A program made the position numbers and the translations under genes. A stretch of DNA of 64,000 nt from Prochlorococcus sp. AG-355-O17 (GTDB lineage Bacteria; Cyanobacteriota; Cyanobacteriia; PCC-6307; Cyanobiaceae): the NCBI GenBank assembly GCA_003280655.1, contig QCEK01000006.1, forward strand, positions 45,675 through 109,674, in the 5' to 3' direction. The stretch's first letter is position 1. The number at the start of each line of letters is the position of its first letter. A model generated the notes under the pieces. That model saw only the letters and a program-made list of their open reading frames with translations. It had not been told where the DNA came from and ran no database searches. This document shows positions 1 to 9,524 of this stretch, piece by piece.

Positions 1-565
1 ATGCTTCTGCAGATTGAAGCATTCTTGAAATGTGAAAAGAACCCGGAGTACAAGTAGTAGCATTTGTGCCAGTTGCAGGTCCAGTTCCTCCTCCCAACAT
101 GGTTGTAATTCCAGAGGCTAATGCTGTCTCAATTTGTTGGGGACAGATAAAGTGAATATGGGTATCTATTGAACCTGCAGTAAGAATATGCCCCTCTCCA
201 GCTATTACTTCTGTTGATGCACCAATAACAATATCAACTTTATCCTGAATATCAGGATTGCCAGCCTTACCAATTTCAAAAATCATTCCATCTTTTATAC
301 CCACATCAGCCTTAATTATTCCCCACCAATCTACGATCAAAGCATTAGTTATTACGGTATCTACAGCCCCTTCAGCTCTTCTTACTTGAGACTGTCCCAT
401 CCCATCTCGAATAACTTTACCTCCACCAAATTTAACTTCATCTCCGTATGTAGTTAAATCCTTTTCTACTTCTATAAAAAGTTCGGTGTCAGCGAGCCTT
501 ACTCTATCTCCGGTAGTGGGTCCGTATGTTTGAGCGTAAGTTTTTCTATCAATTTTATAAGACAT
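1..565 (-). CDS. ureC: Urease alpha subunit (partial, N-terminal part)
   Basis: Catalytic subunit of nickel urease, which hydrolyses urea to ammonia and carbamate in the cytoplasm. The gene reads leftwards from an ATG at 563-565 and runs off the left edge, so only about the first 188 residues are present. The N-terminus [20 protein letters not shown] and the segment [14 protein letters not shown] are hallmark UreC sequence; its HxH is the nickel-binding pair. It lies 4 bases after ureB in the operon ureD-A-B-C. No frameshift is seen in the visible part. Confidence 0.97.
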   Translation of the reverse strand, partial: MSYKIDRKTYAQTYGPTTGDRVRLADTELFIEVEKDLTTYGDEVKFGGGKVIRDGMGQSQVRRAEGAVDTVITNALIVDWWGIIKADVGIKDGMIFEIGKAGNPDIQDKVDIVIGASTEVIAGEGHILTAGSIDTHIHFICPQQIETALASGITTMLGGGTGPATGTNATTCTPGSFHISRMLQSAEA

Positions 566-569
566 AATT

Positions 570-890
570 TTAACTATTTAAAGAACCATTAACTAATGAA
601 TTGAAACCATATACATTTCTTAAACCTGAAAATGGTACTAATTTGACATCTGTTGTATCACCAGGTTCAAATCTAATTGCTGTTCCAGCAGGAATGTCAA
701 GACGCATACCTTTTGTTATTTCTCGATCAAAAATTAAAGCCTTGTTTGCTTCATAAAAATGATAATGAGATCCAACTTGCACAGGTCTATCTCCAGAATT
801 AGAAACCGTTACTGTTTTAACCTGCTTACCAAGATTTAGTTCAATTTCACCTTCTTCAGGAATTATTTCGCCAGGAATTAAATTACTCAT
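570..890 (-). CDS. ureB: Urease beta subunit
   Basis: Structural beta subunit of urease, 106 aa, normal length for a separate UreB. The family pattern is clear: [16 protein letters not shown] at the start, then [14 protein letters not shown] and the conserved [17 protein letters not shown]. It starts with ATG and sits 2 bases after ureA and 4 bases before ureC, so the three structural subunits are surely co-transcribed. UreB has no catalytic residues; it assembles with UreA and UreC into the trimeric enzyme. Confidence 0.97.
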   Translation of the reverse strand: MSNLIPGEIIPEEGEIELNLGKQVKTVTVSNSGDRPVQVGSHYHFYEANKALIFDREITKGMRLDIPAGTAIRFEPGDTTDVKLVPFSGLRNVYGFNSLVNGSLNS

Positions 891-892
891 AA

Positions 893-1195
893 CTAATTAA
901 TCGGATTGTGAATAGTAACTAATTTAGTCCCATCGGGGAAAACCGCTTCTATTTGAACTTCATCAACCATTTCAGGAATGCCCTCCATAACTTGTGATTT
1001 TGAAAGCCAGGTAGTTCCCTCTGACATTAATTGACTTACACTTTTACCATCTCGTGCTCCTTCAAGAACTTGAAAACTTAAAAAAGCAATTGTTTCAGGA
1101 TAATTAAGCTTAAGACCTCGACTGAGCCTTCTTTCAGCTAAGAGCGCAGCAGAAAAAATCAATAATTTATCTTTTTCTTGAGGTGAAAGATGCAT
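893..1195 (-). CDS. ureA: Urease gamma subunit
   Basis: Smallest structural subunit of urease, 100 aa, normal length. It begins [20 protein letters not shown] and contains [16 protein letters not shown] and the conserved [22 protein letters not shown]-terminus of UreA. ATG start at 1193-1195. It follows ureD by about 50 bases on the same strand and is followed 2 bases later by ureB. Confidence 0.97.
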   Translation of the reverse strand: MHLSPQEKDKLLIFSAALLAERRLSRGLKLNYPETIAFLSFQVLEGARDGKSVSQLMSEGTTWLSKSQVMEGIPEMVDEVQIEAVFPDGTKLVTIHNPIN

Positions 1196-1245
1196 AATAA
1201 AAAATTAATCTATAAATTCTTAAAAAAGGTTCTTTCTGAACATAA

Positions 1246-2148
1246 TTAATAATTCATAGAATCTTGTAAAGGCCATACACCTTGATATTTTGGCTCACAA
1301 AATCCACAAACAGACCTAATTTGTTTCCAAATACAAAAAAAACATTTTCTAGCATCTTGAGAAGAACTTCCTAGGAATCGTACAGAGATTCCATTTTCAA
1401 GGGTTCCAATAGATAAATTATTATTAGTTTCATTGAAAATCTTTTTTATATTTCCTACAAGATTATTTATTTTTGACTTGGAGAAATCTTTTTCACAAAT
1501 CCAAATTAAGGATCCAAAAACGGGCATGTAATCCATGCCTGACTTAGCCACAAAACTTGCCTTAGATAATTCAATCTGATCAACATATTCCCAATCATCA
1601 AGTAAATCATTATTTCTCATAATTTCTAATTTAGACCTAAAAACTCCACTCTCAATCGATTCTCCGGATGAAGATCTTCCAAGTCTTATTAAATCAGTAA
1701 ATAAAAAACTTGAAGTTTCTGAAATAGATACTTTAAAAATTTGCTCATACAAACCATTTGCAAAGATGATTGTTTCTTGGGGAAAAAACTCTAAATGAGA
1801 ATTGTCAAGAATGTTTATGAGATTCTTTTGCTTTGAAAAACTTCCTTTTGGATTGATTTTAGATCTTCCAACTGATCCATATACTTTTTGAGCTGAAGAG
1901 GTAGTCAATAAAACCTTAGAGTTTTTTTCAAGATTTACCTCAAAATCGAGTAAATCACCTCCTACCAATCCCCCTGCAGTATGTAGAACAGGCAAAATAC
2001 ATCTGCCCTCTTGATCATGAGTAGACTTTAATAACTTATAAGGAGAAGTTGATTTAGATTTAAAGATTGTTTTATCAACATTTCCTAAACTTGCTTTATT
2101 ATTGAAAAAATTTAAGAAACAATTACCTTCCCATGAAGTTTTCATCAT
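1246..2148 (-). CDS. ureD: Urease accessory protein UreD
   Basis: UreD/UreH-type chaperone that binds apo-urease and, with UreF and UreG, supports nickel insertion. Length is 300 aa. Family features are [16 protein letters not shown] near residues 55-70, [13 protein letters not shown] and the central [18 protein letters not shown]. Two ATG codons in tandem open the gene; either could be used. It is first in the leftward ureD-A-B-C operon and divergent from ureE across about 48 bases, so both operons probably start in that short gap. Confidence 0.93.
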   Translation of the reverse strand: MMKTSWEGNCFLNFFNNKASLGNVDKTIFKSKSTSPYKLLKSTHDQEGRCILPVLHTAGGLVGGDLLDFEVNLEKNSKVLLTTSSAQKVYGSVGRSKINPKGSFSKQKNLINILDNSHLEFFPQETIIFANGLYEQIFKVSISETSSFLFTDLIRLGRSSSGESIESGVFRSKLEIMRNNDLLDDWEYVDQIELSKASFVAKSGMDYMPVFGSLIWICEKDFSKSKINNLVGNIKKIFNETNNNLSIGTLENGISVRFLGSSSQDARKCFFCIWKQIRSVCGFCEPKYQGVWPLQDSMNY

Positions 2149-2196
2149 AAATTGTTTTCTTTAATTACTAAATTAAAGTAACCAAAAATTTTGATT

Positions 2197-2646
2197 ATGA
2201 GAATGAATAAACAAATTGTTGTAACTGATTGGATTAAGGAGAAGCCGAAATTAGGTTCATTTTTAAAACTTACCTTAAGTTCAGATGAAAGAAGAATCTT
2301 AAGAGGTAAAAGAATAACTGATTGTGATCAAGAAATAGTTTTACAATTACCTAGAAAGGGCAAATTAAATGATGGAGATATTCTTTCAACTAATGAGTCC
2401 AATTTTTATGTAGAGATAATTGCCAAAACAGAAGATTTAATTGAAATAAGTTCAAATTCTAAAATTGAGCTAATTAAAACTGCCTATCATCTCGGAAATC
2501 GGCACGTGGAAGTAGAAATCGAAGAAGGCATTCTTCTAACAAAAAGTGATTATGTTATTAAAAATATGGTTCTTAATTTTAAAGTTAATGTAAAAAATAC
2601 GAAAAAAAAGTTTTTCCCAGAAAGAGGTGCCCATAGTCATGAGTAA
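2197..2646 (+). CDS. ureE: Urease accessory protein UreE (nickel donor)
   Basis: Nickel-binding metallochaperone that passes Ni2+ to the UreDFG-urease complex. About 149 aa. It shows the UreE core TAYHLGNRHVEVEIEEG with the conserved metal-binding His. The C-terminus ends ERGAHSHE, so the long His tail of Klebsiella UreE is absent. I prefer the ATG at 2197 over an in-frame TTG at 2191; a second ATG follows at 2203. It overlaps the start of ureF by 8 bases. Confidence 0.9.
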   Translation: MRMNKQIVVTDWIKEKPKLGSFLKLTLSSDERRILRGKRITDCDQEIVLQLPRKGKLNDGDILSTNESNFYVEIIAKTEDLIEISSNSKIELIKTAYHLGNRHVEVEIEEGILLTKSDYVIKNMVLNFKVNVKNTKKKFFPERGAHSHE

Positions 2647-3325
2647 AAGTCACTTATTAAAATATTTATTAATAAGTCCCAACTTACCAGTTGGAGGATT
2701 TTGTTATTCGGAGGGAATGGAGAGTTATCTTCATAATAAAAATTTAACAGATTCAAATTCTGTAAAAGACTTAATCATAAGTGAACTAAAAATTGGTCAG
2801 ATAAGACTCGATGCAAGACTTTTACTAGATTTTTTTGATATTTTCAATGAGATAAACTACCGCAAAAATTTAAATGGTAATTTGCAAAAGCTAATGAGTT
2901 TGGATAAATGGATCCTCTCATCAAAGGACTCTCTTGAAATGAGAGAACAACAAATTCAAATGGCAAAATCACTCTTTGATTTAACCAAAGAATTTGGATT
3001 TGAATATCCATATGAAAATAATAAAAAAAGCTCTTGGTCATTAGCATGGAGTTGGGCTTGTTATTGTTTTGAAATTACTAAGTTAGAAATGGTTGAGAAT
3101 TTTTTCTATTCGTGGAGTGCAAATCAACTTAATGCTGCATTGAGAATTATTCCTATTGGCTCAACAAAAGCACAATTAATTCAGAGAGACTTATTAGAAA
3201 TAATTTCAAAAGTTTCTAAAGAAATTATGGACAAAGAAATTGATGACATCTATTTTGGCAATGTAGGTTTAGCTATGGCACAACAAAACCATAATGACCT
3301 TTATACAAAACTTTTTAGAAATTAA
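2639..3325 (+). CDS. ureF: Urease accessory protein UreF
   Basis: UreF acts with UreD and UreG in urease activation. About 228 aa. Typical features are LLISPNLPVGGFCYSEGME at the N-terminus, the central SWSLAWSWACYCFEI and a helical C-terminal half with GSTKAQ. I choose ATG at 2639 because it lies inside the end of ureE (coupled translation) and has GAGG about 11 bases upstream. An in-frame GTG at 2627 would add four residues. ureG begins 3 bases after the stop. Confidence 0.92.
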   Translation: MSKSHLLKYLLISPNLPVGGFCYSEGMESYLHNKNLTDSNSVKDLIISELKIGQIRLDARLLLDFFDIFNEINYRKNLNGNLQKLMSLDKWILSSKDSLEMREQQIQMAKSLFDLTKEFGFEYPYENNKKSSWSLAWSWACYCFEITKLEMVENFFYSWSANQLNAALRIIPIGSTKAQLIQRDLLEIISKVSKEIMDKEIDDIYFGNVGLAMAQQNHNDLYTKLFRN

Positions 3326-3328
3326 TTT

Positions 3329-3940
3329 ATGAGCAGCAAATTGAGAGTAGGGGTTGCTGGGCCTGTAGGTTCAGGAAAAACTGCATTAGTAGAGACTCTA
3401 TGCTTAAGAATGAAAAAAACTCATGAGATAGCTGTTGTCACCAATGATATCTACACTAAAGAAGATGCTAACTTTCTAATAAATAAAAAAGTTTTAGAGG
3501 AAGGAAGGATTATTGGTGTAGAAACTGGAGGTTGTCCTCATACAGCGATAAGAGAGGATTGTTCATTAAATAAAAATGCAGTTTTAGATTTAGAAAATAA
3601 ATATAATCCTTTAGATTTTGTTTTTGTAGAAAGTGGAGGTGACAATTTAGCATCTAGTTTTAGTCCAGAACTTGTAGATTTATCAATATATGTGATTGAT
3701 GTATCTGCTGGAGACAAAATTCCTAGAAAAGGAGGACCAGGGATAACAAGGTCGGATTTATTATTAATAAACAAAATTGACTTAGCAGATATGGTTGGTG
3801 CAGATTTAAATATTATGAAAAGTGATACTGAATTCATGAGAAAAGGGAAACCTTGGTTTTTTACCAACCTAAGTAGCGGCAAAGGAGTTGAAGAAATAAC
3901 TCAATTTTTAGAATCACATATACCCAACAATCGAAACTAG
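3329..3940 (+). CDS. ureG: Urease accessory GTPase UreG
   Basis: SIMIBI-class GTPase that powers nickel delivery to urease. 203 aa, usual length. The P-loop GPVGSGKT lies at about residues 11-18. [15 protein letters not shown], the metal-linked motif [15 protein letters not shown] (CPH) and [10 protein letters not shown] are all intact, as is the NKID guanine-specificity motif. Last gene of ureEFG; the next gene, urtA, has its own promoter region about 130 bases on. Confidence 0.97.
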   Translation: MSSKLRVGVAGPVGSGKTALVETLCLRMKKTHEIAVVTNDIYTKEDANFLINKKVLEEGRIIGVETGGCPHTAIREDCSLNKNAVLDLENKYNPLDFVFVESGGDNLASSFSPELVDLSIYVIDVSAGDKIPRKGGPGITRSDLLLINKIDLADMVGADLNIMKSDTEFMRKGKPWFFTNLSSGKGVEEITQFLESHIPNNRN

Positions 3941-3978
3941 AAAAATATTCATAACTAATATATTGGATTCAACAAAAA

Positions 3979-4020
3979 GTTACGACTGATACAAAACGAA
4001 TCCTCACTCGTTAATAACTT
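3979..4020 (+). promoter_or_regulatory. Putative NtcA-activated class II promoter of urtA
   Basis: The sequence reads GT at 3979-3980, ten bases, AC at 3991-3992 (GTTACGACTGATAC), then exactly 22 bases to TAACTT at 4015-4020, which fits a TAN3T -10 box. This is the GT-N10-AC-N22-TAN3T arrangement of cyanobacterial NtcA-dependent promoters; the left half is GTT rather than GTA. Position and target (a urea transporter) suit nitrogen control. Transcription would start near 4027. Seen in sequence plus established motif knowledge; not tested. Confidence 0.65.
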
Positions 4021-4068
4021 TTACTTTATCCCCCTAATGAGGGTCAATTACTTAATTTATCCTAATTC

Positions 4069-5346
4069 ATGAGAATTTCAAGGCGTATTTTGGCAGGATT
4101 AGCTACTGCCTCACTTGCTGTCACAGCAACTTCATGCGGTGGAGGTGGAACTTCCGGAAGTTTCGATGACACAGTAACCGTTGGTATTTTGCATTCGTTA
4201 TCTGGAACAATGGCAATTTCTGAATCAACACTAGTTGATACTGAAAAAATGGCTATTGAAGAAATAAATGCTGCTGGTGGTGTCACAGTTGGCGGTAAAA
4301 GTTACAAAATAGAATACATAGTTGAAGATGGTGCATCTGATTGGCCTACTTTTGCTGAAAAATCTAAGAAACTTATAGACCAAGACGGAGTTCCTGTCGT
4401 ATTTGGTGGTTGGACATCTGCAAGTAGAAAAGCAATGTTACCAGTCTATGAATCAAAGGATGCTTTCCTTTACTACCCAATTCAATATGAAGCTCAAGAA
4501 TGTTCTAACAACATTTTCTATACAGGAGCCACACCAAACCAACAGTCAGAACCCGCTACAGATTTCATGTATAAGCGTTCTCCCGCGGCTGGTGGAGATT
4601 TCTTCCTTGTAGGTTCTGATTATGTTTTCCCAAGGACTTCAAACACAATTACAAAAGCTCAGGTAAAACAATTAGGAGGTAAAGTTGTTGGAGAAGATTA
4701 CCTTCCATTAGGAAATACTGAAGTTGCTCCAATTATCTCAAAAATCAAAAAGGCACTTCCTGAAGGTGGAATAATCATTAATACACTTAATGGTGACCAA
4801 AACGTTGCATTCTTCAAACAGATTCAAGACGCAGGTATCACGCCTTCAAGTGGCTACTACGTAATGAACTACTCAATTGCTGAAGAAGAGATTAGTACAA
4901 TTGGTCCAGAGTTCCTTGAAGGTCACTATGGTGCTTGGAACTACATGATGTCAATAGATACTCCTGCATCTAAGAAATTTGCTGCAAGTTTTAAGAAAAG
5001 ATGGGGAGCTGATCGTGTTGTAGCTGATCCTCAAGAATCTGCCTATAACATGGTTTATTTATGGAAACAGGCAGTTGAAGATGCTGGAACATTCGACGAC
5101 AACGCAGTAAGGGAAGCCCTTGTTGGACAAAAGTTTGATGCTCCACAAGGTCCTGTTGAAGTTATGCCTAATCACCATTTATCTCAAACAGTAAGAATTG
5201 GAGAGATTAATGCAGAGGGTGGATTTACAATACTTGAAGAGACAGGAGTTGTTCTTCCTCAAGCATGGAATCAAAAGCATCCAAGTTCAAAAGGATTTGC
5301 ATGCGATTGGACAGATCCTTCAAAAGGAGAAAAGTATAAGCTTTAA
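4069..5346 (+). CDS. urtA: Urea ABC transporter, substrate-binding lipoprotein
   Basis: Periplasmic urea-binding component of the UrtABCDE transporter, 425 aa. The N-terminus is a lipoprotein signal: two arginines, a hydrophobic run and a lipobox ending TATSC with Cys23 as the lipidation site, followed by a glycine-rich linker. The mature part has the branched-chain amino acid receptor fold (VTVGILHSLSGTMAISE, FGGWTSASRKAMLPVYE). A terminator-like hairpin follows the stop, so urtA is probably transcribed more than the downstream genes. Confidence 0.97.
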   Translation: MRISRRILAGLATASLAVTATSCGGGGTSGSFDDTVTVGILHSLSGTMAISESTLVDTEKMAIEEINAAGGVTVGGKSYKIEYIVEDGASDWPTFAEKSKKLIDQDGVPVVFGGWTSASRKAMLPVYESKDAFLYYPIQYEAQECSNNIFYTGATPNQQSEPATDFMYKRSPAAGGDFFLVGSDYVFPRTSNTITKAQVKQLGGKVVGEDYLPLGNTEVAPIISKIKKALPEGGIIINTLNGDQNVAFFKQIQDAGITPSSGYYVMNYSIAEEEISTIGPEFLEGHYGAWNYMMSIDTPASKKFAASFKKRWGADRVVADPQESAYNMVYLWKQAVEDAGTFDDNAVREALVGQKFDAPQGPVEVMPNHHLSQTVRIGEINAEGGFTILEETGVVLPQAWNQKHPSSKGFACDWTDPSKGEKYKL

Positions 5347-5372
5347 TCTAATTAAAACCTATACTTCAAAAT

Positions 5373-5400
5373 AAAAGGAGGTTAACACCTCCTTTTATTT
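5373..5400 (+). terminator. Hairpin between urtA and urtB (terminator or attenuator)
   Basis: A perfect 10-bp inverted repeat, AAAAGGAGGT (5373-5382) and ACCTCCTTTT (5387-5396), encloses a TAAC loop and runs into ATTTT. It looks like a rho-independent terminator placed 27 bases after urtA. Because urtB-E have no obvious promoter of their own, it probably acts as a partial terminator and 3'-end stabiliser, giving an excess of binding protein over membrane components. Confidence 0.8.
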
Positions 5401-5429
5401 TATATAATCAAATATTTTCTTTTTCTAAA

Positions 5430-6584
5430 TTGGAGTTACTTCTCGATAGTCTTTTTAATGGTGTTGCAATCGGATCTGTACTACTTGTTGCTGCATTAGG
5501 TCTAGCAATTGTTTTTGGTCTTATGGGTGTTATAAATCTTGCCCATGGAGAACTCATGATGCTTGGGGCATACACTACATACGTAACACAACTAATTTTT
5601 AAATTACCTATATTAAAACCCTTTTACAATTCGTACATTATAGTTTCTATTTTCCTTGCTTTTATTGTTAGTGGAGTAGTAGGTATTCTCCTGGAAAAAA
5701 CTATCATAAGAAAGCTTTATGGAAGTCCACTAGAAACACTTCTAGCAACTTGGGGCGTAAGCTTAATTCTTCAACAATTTGTCAGAAGTGTACCTTTAGC
5801 TTATGGGACAGGTCTGGTTATAAGTCTGTTAATTGGTTTATTCTTACCAACAACATTCCCTTCAAAAATAAAAGAATCAATAAATTTTAGATATTTTAAA
5901 TTTAGTTCTTGGATATTTGCTGCTTTAACAGGGGTCCTGACAGGCAGCGTAATCTCATCCTCTGTCAGCAAACTTAGTAGAGCAAGCGCTCGAAATGTTG
6001 ATGTAACAGCACCCTCGTGGATGCGAGGTCAAGTAGAAATTATTGGCACTGCATTTCCTAAAACAAGATTAATGATAATTGTCATTACTCTAATATCTGT
6101 AATTGCAATAACATTATTTCTTAATCAAAGTGCTTGGGGGATGCGTATAAGAGCAGTTACTCAGAACCGACAAATGAGTGATTGCCTTGGTATATCTACT
6201 GAAAAAGTTGACATAATTACCTTTGGGATTGGATCCGGCTTAGCAGGAGTTGCCGGAGTAGCAGTTTCTCTTTTAGGTTCTGTAGGACCAAATGTTGGCG
6301 GAAACTATATAGTTGGTTGTTTTATGGTTGTAGTTCTTGGAGGAGTAGGAAATTTATTAGGAACAGTACTTGCTTCATTTGGAATAGGAATAATGACTGA
6401 TTTAATAGGTGCTGGAAGGCTCTTATCAATATGGCCAGATATGCCTTTACCTTTATCAAACACAATCAACTTTTTCGCGACCACAAGTATGGCAAGAGTA
6501 ATGATATTTGCACTAATCGTTATATTTTTACAATTTAAACCTACAGGTTTATTTCCTCAAAAAGGAAGGATGGTTGAGAACTAA
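5430..6584 (+). CDS. urtB: Urea ABC transporter permease UrtB
   Basis: Inner-membrane permease of the LivH family, 384 aa, with many hydrophobic helices. Family motifs include GLAIVFGLMGVINLAHGELMMLGAY near the N-terminus and the cytoplasmic loop MRIRAVTQNRQMSDCLGIST, which contacts the ATPase. The start is TTG at 5430; no in-frame ATG lies nearby before the conserved region. Its stop overlaps the ATG of urtC by one base (TAATG), indicating coupled translation. Confidence 0.96.
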   Translation: MELLLDSLFNGVAIGSVLLVAALGLAIVFGLMGVINLAHGELMMLGAYTTYVTQLIFKLPILKPFYNSYIIVSIFLAFIVSGVVGILLEKTIIRKLYGSPLETLLATWGVSLILQQFVRSVPLAYGTGLVISLLIGLFLPTTFPSKIKESINFRYFKFSSWIFAALTGVLTGSVISSSVSKLSRASARNVDVTAPSWMRGQVEIIGTAFPKTRLMIIVITLISVIAITLFLNQSAWGMRIRAVTQNRQMSDCLGISTEKVDIITFGIGSGLAGVAGVAVSLLGSVGPNVGGNYIVGCFMVVVLGGVGNLLGTVLASFGIGIMTDLIGAGRLLSIWPDMPLPLSNTINFFATTSMARVMIFALIVIFLQFKPTGLFPQKGRMVEN

Positions 6585-7714
6585 TGTCCCTAAGTAAAAT
6601 TAAATTTGATAAAAAAATAGTATTGTCATTTTGGATAATATTAATAGCCTTAATTGTTGCAGCACCAACTCTACTACCTGTATTTCGATTAAACCTTCTT
6701 GGTAGATATTTATCCTTGTCCATTGTTGCACTGGGTGTTGATCTTATCTGGGGATATACAGGTTTACTAAGTCTAGGACAAGGTATATTTTTTGCACTAG
6801 GTGGATATTGTGCAGCAATGTATTTGCAAATAACCAGCTCCTCTGAATTTCCAAATAATATTCCTGAATTTTTTGCTTTATATGGTGTTGAAAAACTACC
6901 TTTTTTCTGGGAACCGTTTAGATCCCCTGCTTTCACCTTCTTCGCAATCTGGATAATTCCAGCATTGGTAGCTGGTTTAATTGGATTTCTTGTTTTCAGG
7001 AATAGAATCAAAGGGGTTTACTTTTCTATACTCACTCAAGCTTCTCTTCTTGTATTCTTTAACTTCTTTAATGGACAACAAAAACTTATAAATGGAACAA
7101 ATGGATTAAAAACAGATGTAACACAACTATTTGGTCAGATGGTAGGTTCTGAGTCAATGCAAAGAATATTCTTTTGGATAACCTCCTTACTAGTAATAGC
7201 CGCATGGTTTTTTGCAAAGTGGGTAGTTAAAGGAAGATTTGGAAATATTCTTATAGGAATTCGAGATGATGAACCAAGAGTTAGATTTACAGGATACAAT
7301 CCAGTGATATTCAAGACGATAATATTTTCTATTGCTGGAGGTCTCGCTGGAATTTCGGGAGCTTTATATACTGTTCAGTCTGGAATAGTATCACCTCAAT
7401 TTATGACAGTTCCCTTTTCTATAGAAATGGTTATATGGGTTGCTGTTGGAGGAAGAGGAACATTATTGGGAGCAATACTAGGAGCAGTTTTCATCAACTA
7501 TGCAAAAAGTTTAGTAAGTGAAGCTTTACCTGCTAGCTGGATGTTTATTCAAGGAGGGTTATTTATCTTAGTTGTAACAGCTCTGCCAGAAGGAGTTTTA
7601 GGATGGCTTCAAGGAGATGGTCCTAGGAATCTTCTTCAAAGATTTGGTTTAAAAAGGAAGATTGAAACCTATCCAAGTTTAGAGGTTAAGAATAAGGAGG
7701 GGAATAATGAATAA
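6584..7714 (+). CDS. urtC: Urea ABC transporter permease UrtC
   Basis: Second transmembrane subunit, LivM family, 376 aa. Recognisable by LGVDLIWGYTGLLSLGQGIFFALGGY and the ATPase-coupling loop FGNILIGIRDDEPRVRFTGYNP. ATG start overlapping the urtB stop; its own last 8 bases overlap urtD. All features of a working permease are present. Confidence 0.96.
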   Translation: MSLSKIKFDKKIVLSFWIILIALIVAAPTLLPVFRLNLLGRYLSLSIVALGVDLIWGYTGLLSLGQGIFFALGGYCAAMYLQITSSSEFPNNIPEFFALYGVEKLPFFWEPFRSPAFTFFAIWIIPALVAGLIGFLVFRNRIKGVYFSILTQASLLVFFNFFNGQQKLINGTNGLKTDVTQLFGQMVGSESMQRIFFWITSLLVIAAWFFAKWVVKGRFGNILIGIRDDEPRVRFTGYNPVIFKTIIFSIAGGLAGISGALYTVQSGIVSPQFMTVPFSIEMVIWVAVGGRGTLLGAILGAVFINYAKSLVSEALPASWMFIQGGLFILVVTALPEGVLGWLQGDGPRNLLQRFGLKRKIETYPSLEVKNKEGNNE

Positions 7715-8456
7715 TAAAGATCTTCTAAATTTAATAGATATTACTGTTAGTTTCGAGGGTTTTTTAGCTCTCAACAAACTTAATTTAAATTTAAAGAAAG
7801 GAGAATTAAGAGCTGTAATAGGACCCAATGGCGCAGGTAAAACAACTTTTCTTGATGTAATAACTGGAAAGGTTAAGCCAACAAAAGGTGAAGTAATTTT
7901 TAAAGGAAAATCTTTAGTAGGTAGAAAGGAGCATAAAATAGCCAGACTTGGAGTTGGAAGAAAGTTCCAAAGTCCAAGAATCTTTGAAAATCTAACAGTT
8001 AAAGAAAATCTTGAAATATCGGTGACAACTCCTAAAAGTCCCTTAAACCTTATAAATAAAAGTATTAAGGATGAGCAGATTAATGAGATTGAACGTCTTA
8101 TGAAGATTGTTAATTTAGCTCAAAAAGTTGATTCTAAAGCTGGATCTTTATCACATGGCCAAAAACAATGGCTCGAGATAGCCATGTTAGTAGGACAGAA
8201 GCCAGATTTAATGTTAGTAGATGAACCTGTTGCTGGTTTAACTGATGAAGAAACTGATCTTACAGCTGATTTATTAAAATCTTTATCAGGAGAAAATACC
8301 GTAGTGGTAATAGACCATGATATGGAATTTATTAGAAGACTTGATAGTAATGTTTCAGTATTAAATCAGGGCACAGTATTATGTGAGGGAACGATGGAAA
8401 CCATACAAAAAGACAAAAAAGTTATTGATGTTTATTTAGGAAGACCTGAGAACTAA
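7707..8456 (+). CDS. urtD: Urea ABC transporter ATPase UrtD
   Basis: LivG-type ATP-binding subunit, 249 aa. Walker A GPNGAGKTT lies near residue 38, the signature is LSHGQKQWLEIAM, Walker B is MLVDEP, followed by IDHDMEF with the switch His. It overlaps urtC by 8 bases and precedes urtE by 2 bases. It pairs with UrtE to form the asymmetric nucleotide-binding dimer of the urea importer. Confidence 0.96.
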   Translation: MNNKDLLNLIDITVSFEGFLALNKLNLNLKKGELRAVIGPNGAGKTTFLDVITGKVKPTKGEVIFKGKSLVGRKEHKIARLGVGRKFQSPRIFENLTVKENLEISVTTPKSPLNLINKSIKDEQINEIERLMKIVNLAQKVDSKAGSLSHGQKQWLEIAMLVGQKPDLMLVDEPVAGLTDEETDLTADLLKSLSGENTVVVIDHDMEFIRRLDSNVSVLNQGTVLCEGTMETIQKDKKVIDVYLGRPEN

Positions 8457-8458
8457 TT

Positions 8459-9169
8459 ATGGAAAATTTACTCGAAATAAAATCCTTAAATACTTATTAC
8501 GGCGAGAGTCATATTCTTAGAGATGTAGATTTAAATGTTAAATCAGGAGAAATGGTTTGTTTGATTGGAAGAAATGGAGTTGGCAAAACAACTTTATTGA
8601 AATCTCTAATTGGCTTGTTAAGACAAAAAAAAGGTGATATTTATTTGATTGGTGAAAATATCAATAGAAAAGCACCTCATCAGAGGGCAAGGAAAGGAAT
8701 GGCTTACGTTCCTCAAGGGAGAGAAATTATTCCATATCTATCAGTTGAAGAGAATCTTATGTTAGGAATGGAGTCTCTACCGGGTGGATTATCTAAGAAC
8801 AAGAAAATAGATCCATTTATTTATGATCTTTTCCCAATCCTAAAAGATTTTCTTCAAAGGAAAGGGGGAGACCTTAGTGGAGGACAGCAACAGCAATTAG
8901 CTATTGCAAGAGCATTACTAGGCAAACCTCAACTTCTATTACTTGACGAACCAACGGAAGGTATTCAGCCGAATATAGTTCTAGACATTGAAAATGCAAT
9001 TAACCAGATAATTAGAGATACAGGTATTGGGGTTTTATTAGTCGAACAACACTTGCATTTTGTGAGACAAGCCAATAGATATTATGCGATGCAACGAGGA
9101 GGTATTGTTGCTAGCGGAAATACTTGTGAGTTGAGTCAAGCGGTAATTGATAAATTCTTGAGTGTTTAA
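8459..9169 (+). CDS. urtE: Urea ABC transporter ATPase UrtE
   Basis: LivF-type ATP-binding subunit, 236 aa. Walker A GRNGVGKTT, signature LSGGQQQQLAIARAL, Walker B LLLLDEPTEG and the switch-His segment VEQHL are intact. Last gene of urtABCDE. The DNA after its stop changes to low-density small ORFs, so this marks the end of the urea block. Confidence 0.96.
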   Translation: MENLLEIKSLNTYYGESHILRDVDLNVKSGEMVCLIGRNGVGKTTLLKSLIGLLRQKKGDIYLIGENINRKAPHQRARKGMAYVPQGREIIPYLSVEENLMLGMESLPGGLSKNKKIDPFIYDLFPILKDFLQRKGGDLSGGQQQQLAIARALLGKPQLLLLDEPTEGIQPNIVLDIENAINQIIRDTGIGVLLVEQHLHFVRQANRYYAMQRGGIVASGNTCELSQAVIDKFLSV

Positions 9170-9203
9170 TAGATTATTATTTTAAATTAATAAAAAGAAT
9201 TAT

Positions 9204-9383
9204 TCATTTTTCGCATCTTATAAGGTCTATACTGTTTGGATGCTCATTTATATACTTATTAAATTCCATTGCTAGTGTTCTAGCCTCGTAAGCGTCAAAA
9301 GCATAAAAACAGTTTTCTAATCTTATATTTTGAAAATCACGGTAATATACTGTATATGGCTTCAACATATTATTTTTGTTCAT
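9204..9383 (-). CDS. Small hypothetical protein, 59 aa
   Basis: Short reading frame from ATG 9381-9383 to TGA 9204-9206, beginning MNKNNMLKPYTVYYRDFQNI and containing ENCFYAFDAYEARTLAMEFN. It has a soluble alpha/beta character, no signal peptide and no motif I can name. The balanced composition, unlike a random AT-rich frame, argues that it is real. Convergent with urtE. Function unknown. Confidence 0.55.
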   Translation of the reverse strand: MNKNNMLKPYTVYYRDFQNIRLENCFYAFDAYEARTLAMEFNKYINEHPNSIDLIRCEK

Positions 9384-9524
9384 TTTAATTTGCTAAAAAG
9401 CAATTATGTATATTTCAACCATGCATGTATTCGTAAATTTAAAGCACAACTTTTGTTGTTATCAAAATATATTTACTTAAATTATGTAATTAAAAATACT
9501 TTATAAAGACAAAAAATAATTAAT

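Noticed and set aside
3538..3882. 114-codon minus-strand frame opposite ureG
   Set aside because: Fully contained in ureG in the antisense direction; no independent support.
6541..7011. 156-codon minus-strand frame opposite urtB/urtC
   Set aside because: Antisense to two coupled permease genes; proline/asparagine-rich and not protein-like.
9406..9480. 24-codon plus-strand frame starting MYISTMHVFV
   Set aside because: Too short, no ribosome binding site and ends in AT-rich sequence; more likely chance.
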